From: Macrothele yani
Lineage: Eukaryota; Arthropoda; Arachnida; Araneae; Macrothelidae
Reading direction: 5' to 3'
NCBI GenBank assembly: GCA_039090855.1
Contig: CM077010.1
Location: forward strand, 43,790,905-43,854,904
DNA: 64,000 bases
A program made the position numbers and the translations under genes. Shown here piece by piece: positions 30,520-42,022 of the stretch (the first letter of the stretch is position 1; each line of letters starts with the position of its first letter). Under the pieces are notes generated by a model, which saw only the letters and a list, made by a program, of their open reading frames with translations, did no database searches and was not told where the DNA came from.

Positions 30520-31946
30520 TACACTGACGGAAAAAAAAATCCCAAAACCACGAAAAAATAGTTGTAGAGGAATGAAATGGCGGCAATACATTTGTATAGG
30601 TAACATATTTAATCGATTAAGGTTTCAAGATCACAGCTTATTGTAAGCGCGAGAAGAGCCATTTTAAATGTGAAATGCTGGTACATTAATAACCGGTGTA
30701 ACCGCCAGAATGTTGAATGCAAACGCGCAAACGTTCATGCATTGTGTCGTACAGGTGCTGGATGTCAGTGTGTGGGATGGAGTTCCATGCCTGTTGCACT
30801 TGGTCGGTCAAAACAGGGACGGTTAATGCTGGTTGGGGGTGACGCTGGAGTTGTCGTCCAATGATGTCCCATATGTGTTCGATTGGCGAAAAATCTGGTA
30901 ATCTAGCAGGCCACGGCAACGTGTCGACACTCTGTAGAGCTTGTTGGGTTACAACAGCGGTATGCGGGCGAGCGTTATCCTGTTGGAGAACACCCCTGGA
31001 ATGCTGTTCATGAATGGCAGCACAACAGGTTGAATCACCAGACCGACGTACACCTGTGCCGTCAGGGTGCGTGGGATAACCACGAGAGTGCTCCTGCTGT
31101 CATAGGAAATTGCTCCCCAGACCATAACTCCAGGTGTAGGTCCAGTGTGTCTTGGGCACAGACAGGTTGGTTGCAGGCACTCACCTGGCCTCATTCTAAC
31201 CAACACACGGCCATCACTGGCACCCAGGGAGAACCGGCTTTCATCAGAAAACACAACAGATCACCACTCCATCCTCCAATGAGCTCTAGCTTGACACCAC
31301 TGTCGTAGCAAACGGCAGTGGTTTGGAGTAAGTGGAATGCACGCTACAGGGCGTCTGGCTCGGAGCTGTCCTTCAAGTAACCGATTTGTAACAGATCGTT
31401 GTGTCACTGTGGTGGCAACTGCAGCTCGAATTGCTGCTGCAGACGCGGTACGATGCGCCACGGCCATACGCCGTACACGGCGGTCTTCCCTCTCAGTAGT
31501 GCCACGTGGCCGGCTGGAACCCGGTCTTCTTGAGGCAGTACCTTCCCTTGACCACCGCTGCCAACAATCATGCACAGTGGCTACATTCCTGCCAAGTCGT
31601 TCTGCAATATTGCGGAAAGAAAATCCACCTTCTCGTAGGCCTATTACACGACCTCGTTCAAACACCGTGAGCTGTTGATAATGGCTTCTTCGTCTTCTTA
31701 AAGGCATTCTTGACATCAACACCCTACGTCGAATCTCAACGATAACTAACGCTCACGAACGTTACAGCGCGTATATACAGCAAACCTGCTTTGCATGTTC
31801 CGAGGGGCGCTACTAGCGCCACACGTATGCGCCGAGCGCGAAACTTGCATAGACGTCATCTTACAGTTGTACTCTCACCGCCTACCAACTGTCGTTTATC
31901 TAACACAGCCCCTTCTTGGTGTTGAGATTTTTTCTCCGTCAGTGTA
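30520..31946 (-). mobile_element. Tc1-like element Tc1-D, both termini present
   Basis: The termini TACACTGACGGA at 30520 and its complement ending at 31946 are flanked by TA on both sides (30518-30519, 31947-31948). The length, 1427 bp, is normal for a Tc1 element. The transposase pseudogene fills the interior on the reverse strand. Confidence 0.92.
30686..31722 (-). pseudogene. Tc1-like transposase of Tc1-D, frameshifted
   Basis: Three reverse frames. 31261-31722 gives the paired-type HTH domains (FERGRVIGLREGGFSFRNIA, RRPGSSRPRGTTEREDRR). 30949-31254 gives MFSDESRFSLGASDGRVLVR (first aspartate) and PGVMVWGAISYDSRS. A shifted frame near 31000 gives LQQDNARPHTAVV (second aspartate), which joins 30686-30919 with PDFSPIEHIWDIIGRQL (glutamate). 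All three catalytic residues are readable, with 32 residues between the second aspartate and the glutamate by my count (34 is commonest). At least two frameshifts prevent activity. Confidence 0.9.
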
Positions 31947-31948
31947 TA

Positions 31949-32889
31949 TATGCAAAAAAAGTAGTCATGTTGTCATTGTCAATCCATACATGATTCGTGA
32001 ATTTGACAATGAGTATCAGTTCTCAAACGCTGAAACGACAGACATTCATTTCCTTTACAGAGCAGTGAACGGAAGGAGCACTGAAAATTAACGTCTCAAC
32101 AAGAAAACGTTTCCACAGCAGCGACGACCCATTAAGAACACTTCTTACAGTCATCAATCGCCATCTTCGAGAGACAGCATCGTTTCCGCCTCTTACGTCA
32201 CACTGGGAAAAGCCAGATTTGTCGTAACAGCTGCTATAGAGGAAATGGTGGTGTATGTGATCGAGGATGATTCTGGAACAGGCATGTATAGTTTTATCCA
32301 CGTATAGTTTTTTTCACATTAAACTGTATCGAGAATTGTCGCCTGGAACAATTCAACGCATGTTATGGGATTCGAGTATAGTCGGCAGCATGTCAGTTAT
32401 GTCCACGAGTCGTGCTGTGGAAATCGTTTCTACTGCGGTGTATTGCACCCATTTAGTGGGTTGGTTATTTTAAATTTATTGGCGATTAGGAGATGGAGAC
32501 GTATACACTGACTTAACCTTCCTTCTGGGTTTTTGTATATTTGTAAAAGTTTGGTTTAAACTCGTCAAAAAAATTTTTTAAATATCAACACCACATTTTC
32601 TTTCTCGAAGAATTGAAGTTTGGCAACACCGACAATAGATCAGAAGTAAATAACGTATACTCAAGTTAGGAATACCAGCTACTGTTTTTAATGTATCAGC
32701 CCCACTTGTTTTTATGGTAGATTGTACATTGATGACCATGTCTTTGAACACTATGTTACCGCGTACCCTAGCTATGTCTTTGAGCACTGTTTAGAGGACT
32801 GCTTATGTTGTATGCTTATGCGAAAGTCCTATGCTCAAATTGTGAAGATCTGAGAAGATATTTTCACACGAATGGTTGATTGTCTACGT
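31949..32889. other. No recognised gene
   Basis: Short frames only; no repeat or terminus identified. Confidence 0.45.
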
Positions 32890-34764
32890 TTTAGCACGCA
32901 TTTTGTAAAAAAGATCGTGCTTATGTTATCGGTTTGTCAGTCCGTCCGTCCGTTCGCCTGTACCCACGATATCTCTGCAACTATTAGTCCGATTTGAAAA
33001 TTTAATTTCCACTGGGAAGCTTGAAATATGCGAATGATGATTCTTTATTTCGTTTTTTTTTTACGATGTACAAATTTTGTCGCTAGAGGGCGTAAATGCA
33101 GATGATTTCGAATTCAAAAATACATTTTATTCCACATATTTGCTTCTAAACATCCGATTGAAAAAATTATTTTTTCTTTCGATTCCATTTATGTCGAAGA
33201 GTATTTTAGATATGTAGTTACTTTTTCAAACTACGCATAGATTTCCTGCTAGAGGGCGTAAAAGTATATTACATTTTCCCCGATAACTCTTTTTCTAAAA
33301 CTCCGATTTGAAATTTTTTTTCTTCAGCGGATACATCTTATGTAGAAAAACCTCTTGCATATAATTTCAAATTTTTGGTAAATAATACTTTGGCCACCAG
33401 GGGGCGTAAGTGTTAATTTTTGCTTCTGATGTATTTGCCATAAAATCTGAGCTTCTAAAAATATCGATTGAAAAAATTCTTTCGTGGACGGATGCCACTC
33501 ACACCGATAAACCTTTTTGGAATATTTTCTTCCTAAAATATTCCACAGTTTATCCGCCAGGAGGCGTAGATGTACATTTTATTTTTGCCAATATCTCTAC
33601 TTCTACGAGTCCGATTTGAAAAATTCCTTCTTTGTTGGATAGTGCTTTCCGTGTGACATGTTTTTCATATAATTTCAAAATTTTCAAGTAATTCATAGAC
33701 ATTCCGCAAAGGGGCGTAGCGGTCAATTGCGTTTCTCCCTATATCTCTGCTTCTAAATCTCCGATTTGAAAAATTCTTTGTGCACCGGATAGAGCTCCTG
33801 ATGCGATATCGTTTGCACATAGTTTCTAGTTTTTGTACAAAAAATGGTTTGGCCACAAGGGGCGTAAATCTTAATTTCCGCTTCTGATGTATTTGCAGCA
33901 AAATATGAGCTTCTAAAATCTCGATTGAAAAAAACGTCGTTTGTAGACCGATACTACTCATGTCGACAAACCGTTTAGTAAAATGTTCTTCTTGAAATAA
34001 TGAATGGTTTTCTACACCAAGGGGCGTAGATGTATATCTTATTTTTGTCAATATCTCTACTTCTAGGAGTCCGATTTCAAAAATTCCTTCTTTGTTGGAT
34101 AGTGTTTCCGATGCGAAATGTTTTTTCTATAAATTCAAAATTTACAAGTAAATCATAGGCTTTCCGCTAGGGGGCACAAAGGTAAATTGCGTTTTCTGCT
34201 CCTAAAACTACGATTTGAAAAACTCTTCCTGTATCGCGTGCAAGACCTGATGGAAAATATTTTTCACTTATGACCCCTGGTGGCTAAATTTTTCACTTAT
34301 GACACTTATGACCCCTGGTGGCCAAACCATTCTTGGTAAAGAATGATTTGTCCACCAGGGGTCATAAGTGTTAATTTCTGCTTCTGATGTATTTGTAGCC
34401 AAAACTGGGCTCCTGAAAACTCGACTAATTTTTATTTCTTGGACCGATACCGCTTATATGCATAAAGATTTTGAGAATACTTTCTTCCTAAAATAGTACA
34501 TGGTTTTCCTACCAGGGGACGTAAGGTCGCATCTTATTTTAGTCGATATCCCTGTTTCTAAGATTTCGTAAGCTCACGATTCCGTTTACAGCAATATCTG
34601 AGGGATTGAAAACCCGATTGAAAATCTTCTTTCCTTCGTTAGACCTATTATTTTCGATACCGGTTCCATTGACATTGAATAGATTTGATGACTTTAATTT
34701 GCGTCAGAACGAATTCAAAAGACGTGCTTATTACACCCGAAAATTCGATGTCATCTTTCTTGTT
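32890..34764 (+). mobile_element. Hairpin-ended minisatellite element H1 (Helentron-associated type?)
   Basis: About 155-bp degenerate units recur, each with a core such as CTAGAGGGCGTAAATG or CCAGGGGGCGTAAGTG (near 33086, 33247, 33395, 33552, 33706, 33850, 34016, 34168) and TCCGATTTGAAAAATT. The right end is a conserved block with the hairpin ACACCCGAAAATTCG...TGT, 13 bases before the terminal CTTGTT. Copies H2 (52628-54575) and H3 (38735-39193) share exactly this end. Internal minisatellite units plus a stem-loop close to one end suit Helentron-associated elements (DINE-1-like), but no Rep/helicase gene or canonical CTRR end is visible. Confidence 0.65.
34302..34371. repeat. Imperfect palindrome inside H1
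   Basis: ACACTTATGACCCCTGGTGG... and its complement form a 33-bp stem with about 2 mismatches and a 4-base loop. A further half copy precedes it at 34266. Confidence 0.85.
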
Positions 34765-34975
34765 TTTAGTTGGAGCTTTAACGACCACCGTGAGCAAATC
34801 AGTGGGCTATAAGCAGTCGCTGGTTTTTAATTTTGGGCCACTGATTCCAAGGACAGAAAAGATCCAGTGCTGTAGGAAACAAACTACATCCTTGTCTCAC
34901 CCGGATTCGATCCCGGGCCCATTTCGGACGAATGATCAGAAGCAATCGCTTAGACCACTGCGCCCCGTGGATGGC
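34757..34975 (-). mobile_element. SINE-A copy 4
   Basis: Reverse copy whose T-rich tail abuts the right end of H1. It has the body core TTTAATTTTGGGCC (diverged) and the head with B box GGATTCGATCCC and GCAATCGCTTAGACCAC at 34948. Confidence 0.88.
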
Positions 34976-35598
34976 TTGAATGGCTACTACGTATGTGCTG
35001 GGAAGTACGTTATGCTGATCGTTCAAGTTAATATCAGGTTTATAAACCATTCTCACTAAATTAATATAAAACATTATAAACCGAGGACAGACAAGGACTG
35101 CGGTTTACAACGTAAAAAGGAACGTAATCGACATCAAAAATGTATTATATAAGATGTGTACACAAAATCGAGTCAAAAGATGACAAATTGACAAAAGACT
35201 GTGCACTACTAAATACACCGGTGCAATATTAAAAAGACAACACATATTACACATCACACTGACAGTTTAAACAGCCGCCCAGGGTGTTTAAACTGTAAAT
35301 ACTTTTACCTATTATAAAATAGGGAAAAGTAGATAACAAACACGTGTACGAACAAAAGGACACACACAAAAAACAGGGATAACGATCAGAGTTGGATAAC
35401 GATCATACAGTGAATAGCGGTGAATGAAACGCCAGAATCGCATCTCGCTTTCTCCATTGTGAATTTTTAGAGATGAATAGTATTCAAAGGAATGGCACTG
35501 TGAATATTCATTGCATTCACCACAAGGGCAGGCCATACTCCTGTCTCTGCAGTAACGTTAATGTTCTTAACCGTCATTTACAGTGTGCTATTATAACA
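34976..35598. other. No recognised gene
   Basis: An inverted repeat CAGTTTAAACAGCC / GGGTGTTTAAACTG (35263-35298) is the only structure noticed. Confidence 0.45.
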
Positions 35599-35600
35599 TA

Positions 35601-36795
35601 CACCGAATAGCCATTACATTTTGACCACCCCCAGTCTAGAAAAATGAGCGCGCCTGGACACCTAACGGTTCGCAGGTGAAGTTCACTGAGCAGTTTATAT
35701 ACAACCCGAGCACCGGCTTTCGCTTAGTACAGAGTTCTGAGTCAGAATGGGAAAAGCTGCCGATTTATCGGAGTTTGATAAAGGACAAACTATGATGGCA
35801 CGGTACCTCGGAACTGCGATCTCGGAAACGGCGCGGCTTGTGGGTTTTTCACGTACAGTTGTATTGAGTACGAATCAAAAGTTGTGGGCGGACGGCCAAA
35901 CGACGATCCGTCGTCCAGCCGTGGGTCGTCCGCACCTCATAGATGCCAGAGGAGAGCGGAGACTGTCGTGCATTATTCGCAGCGACCGCAGAGCCACAGT
36001 GAGACAAATCCCTTGCAGAAAACGACAGTGATGATCAGGGCAATATGTCACAGCACACAGTTCATCTCAGCCTTCTGCGCATGGGCCTGCGTAGCCGAAG
36101 ACCCAGCCGGGTCCCCATGCTCACTGCACGTCATCGCCAACAACGCATGAAATGGGCCCAAGATTACCGATATTGGACCGTGGATGATTGGAAAAAAGTG
36201 ACCTGGTCTGACGAATCAAACTTCCTGGTGCATCACGTGGACGACCAAGCGCGGATACGCGGATTACCAACGGAGGCTATGTCACGTGGATGTACTTTTG
36301 GGTGGAAACGGGCCTGCGGCGGCAGTGATATGCTCTGGGCGATGTTTGCTTGGGAAAATTTAAGCCCAATAGCACAATCAGCTTTAAGGTATCTGAACAT
36401 CGTTGCGGATCAAGTTCACCCATTCATGTTCCCTGCTAGTGATGGTCATTACCAGCAAATTAATGCACCATGCTATACTGGCAGAATCATGAAGAAGTGG
36501 GTCGCGGAACATGCTGGTGCCTTTCTGATAAAGCCCTGGCCTCTAAATTCACATCACATGAACCCAATAGGACATTTGTGGTTCGACTTGGAAAAGCGGC
36601 TTAGCGCTAAATCTCCACCATAGCGAAATGTACTGGAACTGGAGTATCTGCTGTTGATATTATGGTACCAGATATCCCAGGATACCTATCACCACCTCAT
36701 CCAATCGGTGCATAGCCGAGTGGCCGTGTTTGTGCGGGCTAAAGGGGTCTTACAGCTTACTAAGTAGGTGGTCATAAGATAATTGCTCATTGGTG
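35601..36795 (+). mobile_element. Tc1-like element Tc1-C, full-length copy
   Basis: The left terminus CACCGAATAGCCATTACATT starts at 35601 and the right terminus ends in GGTG at 36795, both flanked by TA (35599-35600, 36796-36797). The termini have diverged but share GACCACC at the inner end. Length 1195 bp. Confidence 0.88.
35747..36770 (+). pseudogene. Tc1-like transposase of Tc1-C, catalytic residues lost
   Basis: The start is [20 protein letters not shown], with HTH domains to about residue 90. An indel near 36020 shifts the frame, after which 36045-36623 continues with RRPSRVPMLTARHRQQRMKW. The first catalytic motif is intact (TWSDESNFLVHH). The second reads YQQINAPCY instead of QQDNAPCH, aspartate to isoleucine. 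The third reads MNPIGHLW instead of NPIEHLW, glutamate to glycine. A stop at 36621 precedes the C-terminal tail. With two of three catalytic residues replaced, this copy is inactive irrespective of the frameshift. Confidence 0.9.
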
Positions 36796-37089
36796 TAAAA
36801 GAAAACTACTTAATCGTCTATTCTTTGTTACTTGCACCCTTAAAATGTGCTGCAACGCAAAAATTCATAATGTTCTCCGGTGCGTTTTTTATTATCATGC
36901 GGAGATTATTTTGCTAATGTATGATTAGATCTTTTATGAACACACTGTGTTTTCCCAACTATTTCTGAGTCGAAGGGCCGTCTAACTCTACTCTAAAAAA
37001 GTGTAAGCATTCAATCTTATCCAGTCCTTATTCTGGGAACTATATTACATGTGCAATGTGCTACACGGTGTAGTGCTCGTCAAGTTTTT

Positions 37090-37985
37090 CTCTCAAGATT
37101 CCGCAAAAGTAACCAAAACCGCGCGGAGAGATATGCAGCGTGTATCAATAAATTTCCGTGAAAGCTGTTGTAACTTATAAAACGAACGGTTGTGAAAGGT
37201 GCGGTAACTTCCACGACGCGGTCAATTACATGATGGAACATGTCTGTAACCGCCACGGAGCTGTGAGAATGGTATGTGACGACAGCTAATGTAGAAACAC
37301 GTTGCTATCGGGTAACATTGAAGCGAAACTCCAACACCCGATTCTGCTTCAAAATCGAAAGCTCAGCATCGAAAACGCCTGCAAGGTTGTCCAAAATGTG
37401 TGGGGATAAAGACTTAACATTGAAGTGTGTTTTCGACTGATTTTAGCGTTCATGCGAAGGAAGGGATTTAGTCGAAGACCTCTACCTCAATGGAGACTTC
37501 TACCTCAGAGAAAAAGTCTGAACACATTGAAAAAGAACGTGATCTCATAACAAATAAGTGTCAACTGGCTGTGCAAGGAATGGCAGAGGGTATTAATTGA
37601 GAAACAGTCAGTATAACTCTAATAGGGGATTTGGTGATGCCTGTGCAAATTTCTGGTCGCTTGAATGTTCGTTAAAGATCTGTTCCAGATTTGTATCCCA
37701 CCCTCTAACCACGAGTCGTAGTTACGTTAAATACCTCACCATACTCACCTGATCTGGCACCTGCTGATGTTTTCCCCTCACTGATGAGAGGGGAAAACAT
37801 CAGCAGGTGCCAGATCAGGTGAGTGTCAGAGGAGAGATTTGCACACAATACGAACCTTCAAGCGAAGGAGACGACCCCGCTGCTGACAATAATGAAGGAG
37901 GATATTTCCCTTAACTTCCAGCAGCTATGAGAACGATGCCAAAAATGCATTGTATCCGGCAGGACAGGAGATATTTTTGAAGGCT
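37090..37985 (+). pseudogene. mariner-type transposase relic interrupted by a palindrome
   Basis: A strongly decayed SETMAR-like mariner transposase. Faint N-terminal similarity begins near 37090. SPYSPDLAPADVFP near 37735-37775 is the third-aspartate region, and FQQL.ERCQKCIVSGRTGDIFEG near 37915-37980 is the family's C terminus. Between them lies a perfect inverted repeat (37743-37824) made from the SPDLAPAD coding sequence itself. Many stops. Confidence 0.65.
37743..37824. repeat. Perfect 37-bp palindrome with 8-base loop
   Basis: Arms 37743-37779 and 37788-37824 are exactly complementary (ACTCACCTGATCTGGCACCT... and back); the loop is 37780-37787. Confidence 0.97.
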
Positions 37986-38015
37986 AGTAAAGTAAGTTTT
38001 CTTAAACATTAACTG

Positions 38016-38734
38016 ATGTTCATTTTAAAGGTATATTCACCAAACTTTATGGACACACCTAGATTATTTAATATTTGTGTAAATACAGTAATTCTGACAA
38101 AAATCAGTTATATCCTTATAGAAGGAAATTTAGAGGAACATCTCTCAGAAGATCAGTTTGGTCTCAGAAAAAAGAGAGGAACTACAGAAGCTATAATAAG
38201 CCTCCGCTTGATTATAGAAAAATCATTGAGAATAAACAAATCTGTATGCATTGCATTGATAGACATAAAAAAGCCTGTTGACTGGAACTATATGTTCAAA
38301 ATTATGAAAAATCGTAAAGTAGACTTCAATGACAGAAGAATAATACATCAACCATACCAAAATCAAACGGCACTAATGGGAAAGAGGAAAATGAAGAAAA
38401 AATAAGCAAATGACTTAGACAAGCATGTGGGCAGTTACCACATCTCTTCAATATTTACACTGAGGAAGCATTGAAAGAATTTGCTGAAACCAATAGCAAA
38501 GGAGTAAATGTCAATTGAAGGATCTACAGCACAATACGCTTTACTGATGCCATTGAAGTAATAGCAGTTAATGAAAGGGACTTACATGTGTCATTAGAAG
38601 AACTGAACAATATTATTGAAGATAAATGCAAAATGAATGTCAGTGTTTAAAAAAACCCCAAAAGTAATGAAGAGTAACACAAGTAAAGGACTTCATTTAT
38701 TTAGGTAGTATTTTTATATCCAATGGAAAATATT
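38016..38734 (+). pseudogene. LINE reverse transcriptase fragment (5' piece of a split element)
   Basis: The frame 38016-38405 reads LSEDQFGLRKKRGTTEAIIS, LRLIIEKSLRINKSV and ALIDIKKPVDW, the A-motif region of a non-LTR retrotransposon RT (FIDYEKAFD in active copies). A further frame gives RQACGQLPHLFNIYTEEAL and IRFTDAIEVIA, a decayed FADD box. The copy is cut at 38734 by element H3. The same LINE seems to resume at 41005 in the same orientation. Confidence 0.75.
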
Positions 38735-39193
38735 AACAAGAAAGATGACACCGAATTTTCGGGTGTAATAAGCACGTCTTTTGAATCCGTTCTGACGCAA
38801 ATTAAAATTATCAAAGCTATTCAAAGTCAATGGAAACGGTATGGAAAACAATAGAATCTGACGGAAGAAAGAAATTTTTCAATCAGGTCTTTGATCCCTC
38901 AGATATTGCTGTAAACGGAATCGTGAGCTTACGAACTCTTAGAAACAGAGTTATCGACAAAAATAAGATGTGACTTTACGTCCCTTTGTGGGAAAACCAT
39001 GCATTATTTTAGGAAGAAAGTATTCACAAAAGGTTTATCCATATGAGCGGTATCGGTCCAAGAAAAAAAGTTTTGGTCGAGTTTTCAGGAGCTCAGATTT
39101 TGCTACAAATACATCAGAAGTAGAAATTAACACTTATGACCCCTGGTGGCCAAACCATTCTTTACCAAACATTAGAAATTACGTGAAAAATAT
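38735..39193 (-). mobile_element. Hairpin-ended element H3, short copy
   Basis: Starts with the conserved end AACAAGAAAGATGACACCGA and palindrome CCGAATTTTCGG, followed by the family's terminal region and about one and a half minisatellite units (CTTATGACCCCTGGTGGCCA at 39131). It is the reverse of H1 34320-34764. It breaks off near 39193. Confidence 0.75.
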
Positions 39194-39486
39194 TAGTCTA
39201 AGACACTCAAATAAGCCTAATGTTACATGAAAGGAAGCTTGCACAACTGGGCACGTTAACTAAAAACGCTATCTTTAAAACGGAGGAGAGAACTAGTCAA
39301 CAAATTCTAATGAACCTAAAGGAAAAAATGTACCTTACTCCTAAAGATTTTTAAAATAAAAAAAAACACATTGCAAATTACGTAACAAAAAAAAAAACAC
39401 TTGCCAAGTGAAAAATACCTCAACGCTATCCGAACGTAGGTTGAATATGACGCTACTTTTCTTGTTTTTGCATATTACCTTTGATA
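39194..39486. other. Unassigned sequence between H3 and the RTE element
   Basis: A-rich runs near 39360 and 39390; no motif recognised. Confidence 0.4.
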
Positions 39487-40965
39487 TAATATATCATCAT
39501 CATCATCATTGTCAACCATTATCAATCCACTGCTGGACGAAGGTCTCCCCAAGTTTCCTCCACAACGGTCTGTCTTGTGCCAGTCTCCTCCATTTCACCC
39601 CTGCATACTTTCGAATTTCATCCACCCATCTCCCATGTGGTCTTCTTCTGGGTCTTTTCCTGTCCCTTGGAATCCAATCTAAAATTTCGGCTGTCCATCG
39701 ATGATCTGTCCTTCGGCAGTATGTCCAGCCCATTGCCATTTCAGGGATTTAACTCTGATCATGATGTCTTCCACTCTTGTCATTTTTCGGATCAACGAGT
39801 TCCTCTTCTTATCTCTCCTGGTTACACCAAGTATGCACCTCTCCATGCTGCTTTGAGTTGTCTGCAGCCTTTGTATGTCTCTTTTAGTTAAGGTCCACGT
39901 CTCTGCACCATACGTAAGCACTGGAAGGATGCATTGATTAAACACTTTTCTTTTAAGACATAATGGCATATTGCTCTTGAAAATTATGCTGTTTCTTCCA
40001 AAAGCTCTCCAGGCAAGTTTTGTACGCCGATTAATTTCTTCATCAATGTGACCCTCACTTGATATCTTCTGTCCAAGATAAACGTACGTGTCTGTTATCT
40101 CCAGCTTTTCTCCATCAATCGATAAATCTTCATTTCTTGTAAAAGCATTGAACATCACTTTTGTCTTCTGAAAGTTCATTTTTAATCCCACTTCTTTACT
40201 CTTGTCAGCAACTTCCTGGATCATACTCTGCAGCTCTGATGGGGTAGTTGCAAAAATGACTACGTCATCAGCAAAACGAAGGTGGGTTAGATAATCTCCA
40301 TTAATCTTTATCCCCTTGTTTTCCCAGCTCAGCGACTGAAAGACACCCTCCAATGTGGCATTAAAGAGCTTCGGAGATATGGTGTCACCTTGTCTCACTC
40401 CCTTTCCAATTTTTACGTGTGTTGTATTTTCAAACAGCCTAATCTTTGCACTTGCATTTTCATAGATGTTATTAATAATATTAATGTATGCATCTTCAAT
40501 ACCGCAGGTTTTCAGAGCCTTTGTAACTGCTGATGGTTTCACCGAATCAAAGGCTTTTTCATAATCGATAAAAGCCATGCACAATGGAAGTTCATATTCC
40601 CTCGCTCTTTCAATTAGTTCTCTCAGTACGTGGATATGATCTATTGTGCTGTAGCCACTCCTGAATCCAGCTTGTTCTCTCGGTTGAGCCATGTCCAGTG
40701 TTACCTTCAAGCGGTGTGAAAGAACTTTAGTGAAGATTTTATAAACTACTGATAGGAGGCTGATAGGTCTGTAGTTTCCGAGATCCTCAATGTCACCTTT
40801 CTTATGTAGCAGGATCATTGTAGCGGTGTTCCAATCCTCAGGAATCTTTCCTTCATTAAGGCATCGAGTGAAAATTTGGGCGAGTACTGTTTCGATTTCT
40901 CCACTTGCTTCTTGTATGATGTCTACAGTAATTCCATCTTCTCCTGGAGCTTTTCCTCGCTTCAT
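39487..40965 (-). mobile_element. RTE-type LINE, 5'-truncated, with nearly intact RT
   Basis: The reverse frame 39679-40965 (428 codons) is a non-LTR retrotransposon RT: RGKAPGEDGI (residues 3-12), NYRPISLLSVVYKIFTK (64-80), FIDYEKAFDSV (132-142, motif A), GVRQGDTISPKLFNA (189-203), HLRFADDVVIF (228-238, catalytic FADD) and VYLGQKISSEGHIDE. Near 39690 one frameshift moves the C terminus into another frame, which runs RRPHGRWVDEIRKYAGVKW to a stop near 39512. A (GAT)n microsatellite tail ends it at about 39490. The apurinic endonuclease domain is absent, as the copy is 5'-truncated at 40965. It probably lies within the LINE at 38016-41410. Confidence 0.9.
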
Positions 40966-40967
40966 GT

Positions 40968-41031
40968 TCTACATTCCATATAAAGTGTATATATAATATA
41001 TATAAACTTTTATATGGAATGTAGAACTTTG
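40968..41031. repeat. Inverted repeat at the RTE 5' junction
   Basis: GTTCTACATTCCATATAAA at 40968 and TTTATATGGAATGTAGAAC at about 41013 are complementary; the AT-rich loop is about 25 bases. The right arm is native LINE sequence (LYGME frame), so the left arm looks like a copy made during insertion. Confidence 0.85.
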
Positions 41032-41411
41032 GGCGTCTGAAACTTGAACATTAGAAAAAGATACAATGCGAAGTTACAATCATTTGAAATGTGTTGCTTG
41101 CGACATATGATGAAAAATGCTTGGACAGAAAAACTGACAAATGTGGAAGTGTTAAAAAAAGTTCAGGTAAAACGAGAAATTATATGGACTACGGAAAGAA
41201 GAAGATACAGCACAATATGTCATGTCATAAGGCACTTGGAGTGGGTACCAATTCCATTGAAGCTAGAATGGAAGGAAAAGCTGGAAAAGGACGCCCAAGA
41301 ATTCAATATATGGGTCAAATGACAAGAGGAAGACCCTACCGGAACATCGAGCTTATGGCACAGGAAATAATTCCTTTGTGGATAATAACCAATGTTACCC
41401 ACCATCTTTAG
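41005..41411 (+). pseudogene. LINE C-terminal fragment (3' piece of the split element)
   Basis: Frames 41044-41322 and 41091-41411 give RKRYNAKLQSFEMCCLRHMMKN, then GKGRPRIQYMGQM after a shift. This is the usual C-terminal signature of insect non-LTR elements (FEMWCYRRML...GRPR). Orientation and order fit the RT fragment at 38016. Confidence 0.75.
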
Positions 41412-41981
41412 GGTTGCGGAGAGAAGAAGAGATACAGTAATTCAATTTAGCCAGTTTTATTGAATGGATGTCTGTAGTCAAAGATAATAAACAACCAACT
41501 GTGAAGTCACATGCAAAAAAGGAAAGCCGAAGGAGTGCCCGATGTACTTGAAATTCTGAAAAAATATTTAAATTTTTGAGAAATAATGTTCGGAAAAGTT
41601 TTGGAAGTAGTGTTACATGCTTCCCAACGGTAAACAGTTTTCAAAATTCTGATTGAAAACCTGACAAAAGTCTTTCACAAACCTCGAAATGCTGCGAAGG
41701 TAGTTTTAATAAGGTTCTGAAAATATTTTATTAAATAATTTTCATTCTGAAATCAAATCATTTTGGAGTCCAAGAATTCCAATTCTTATTCTCAGTTTCT
41801 TCCTGCGTCGAAATTTGTGAAATGATGGTTTTCAATCTGGCGGATGTTTTTGATTGGTTCATCAGCATTTGAATACAGACACCCAAGGAAAAAGTCACAG
41901 CGGCCACCACAGATCTATTTTTGGCAAAGAGGCGAAGAAAGGCTTCTTTAACGACGTCTGCAGAGTATTTCTTTCTCTCTT

Positions 41982-42022
<41 letters not shown>

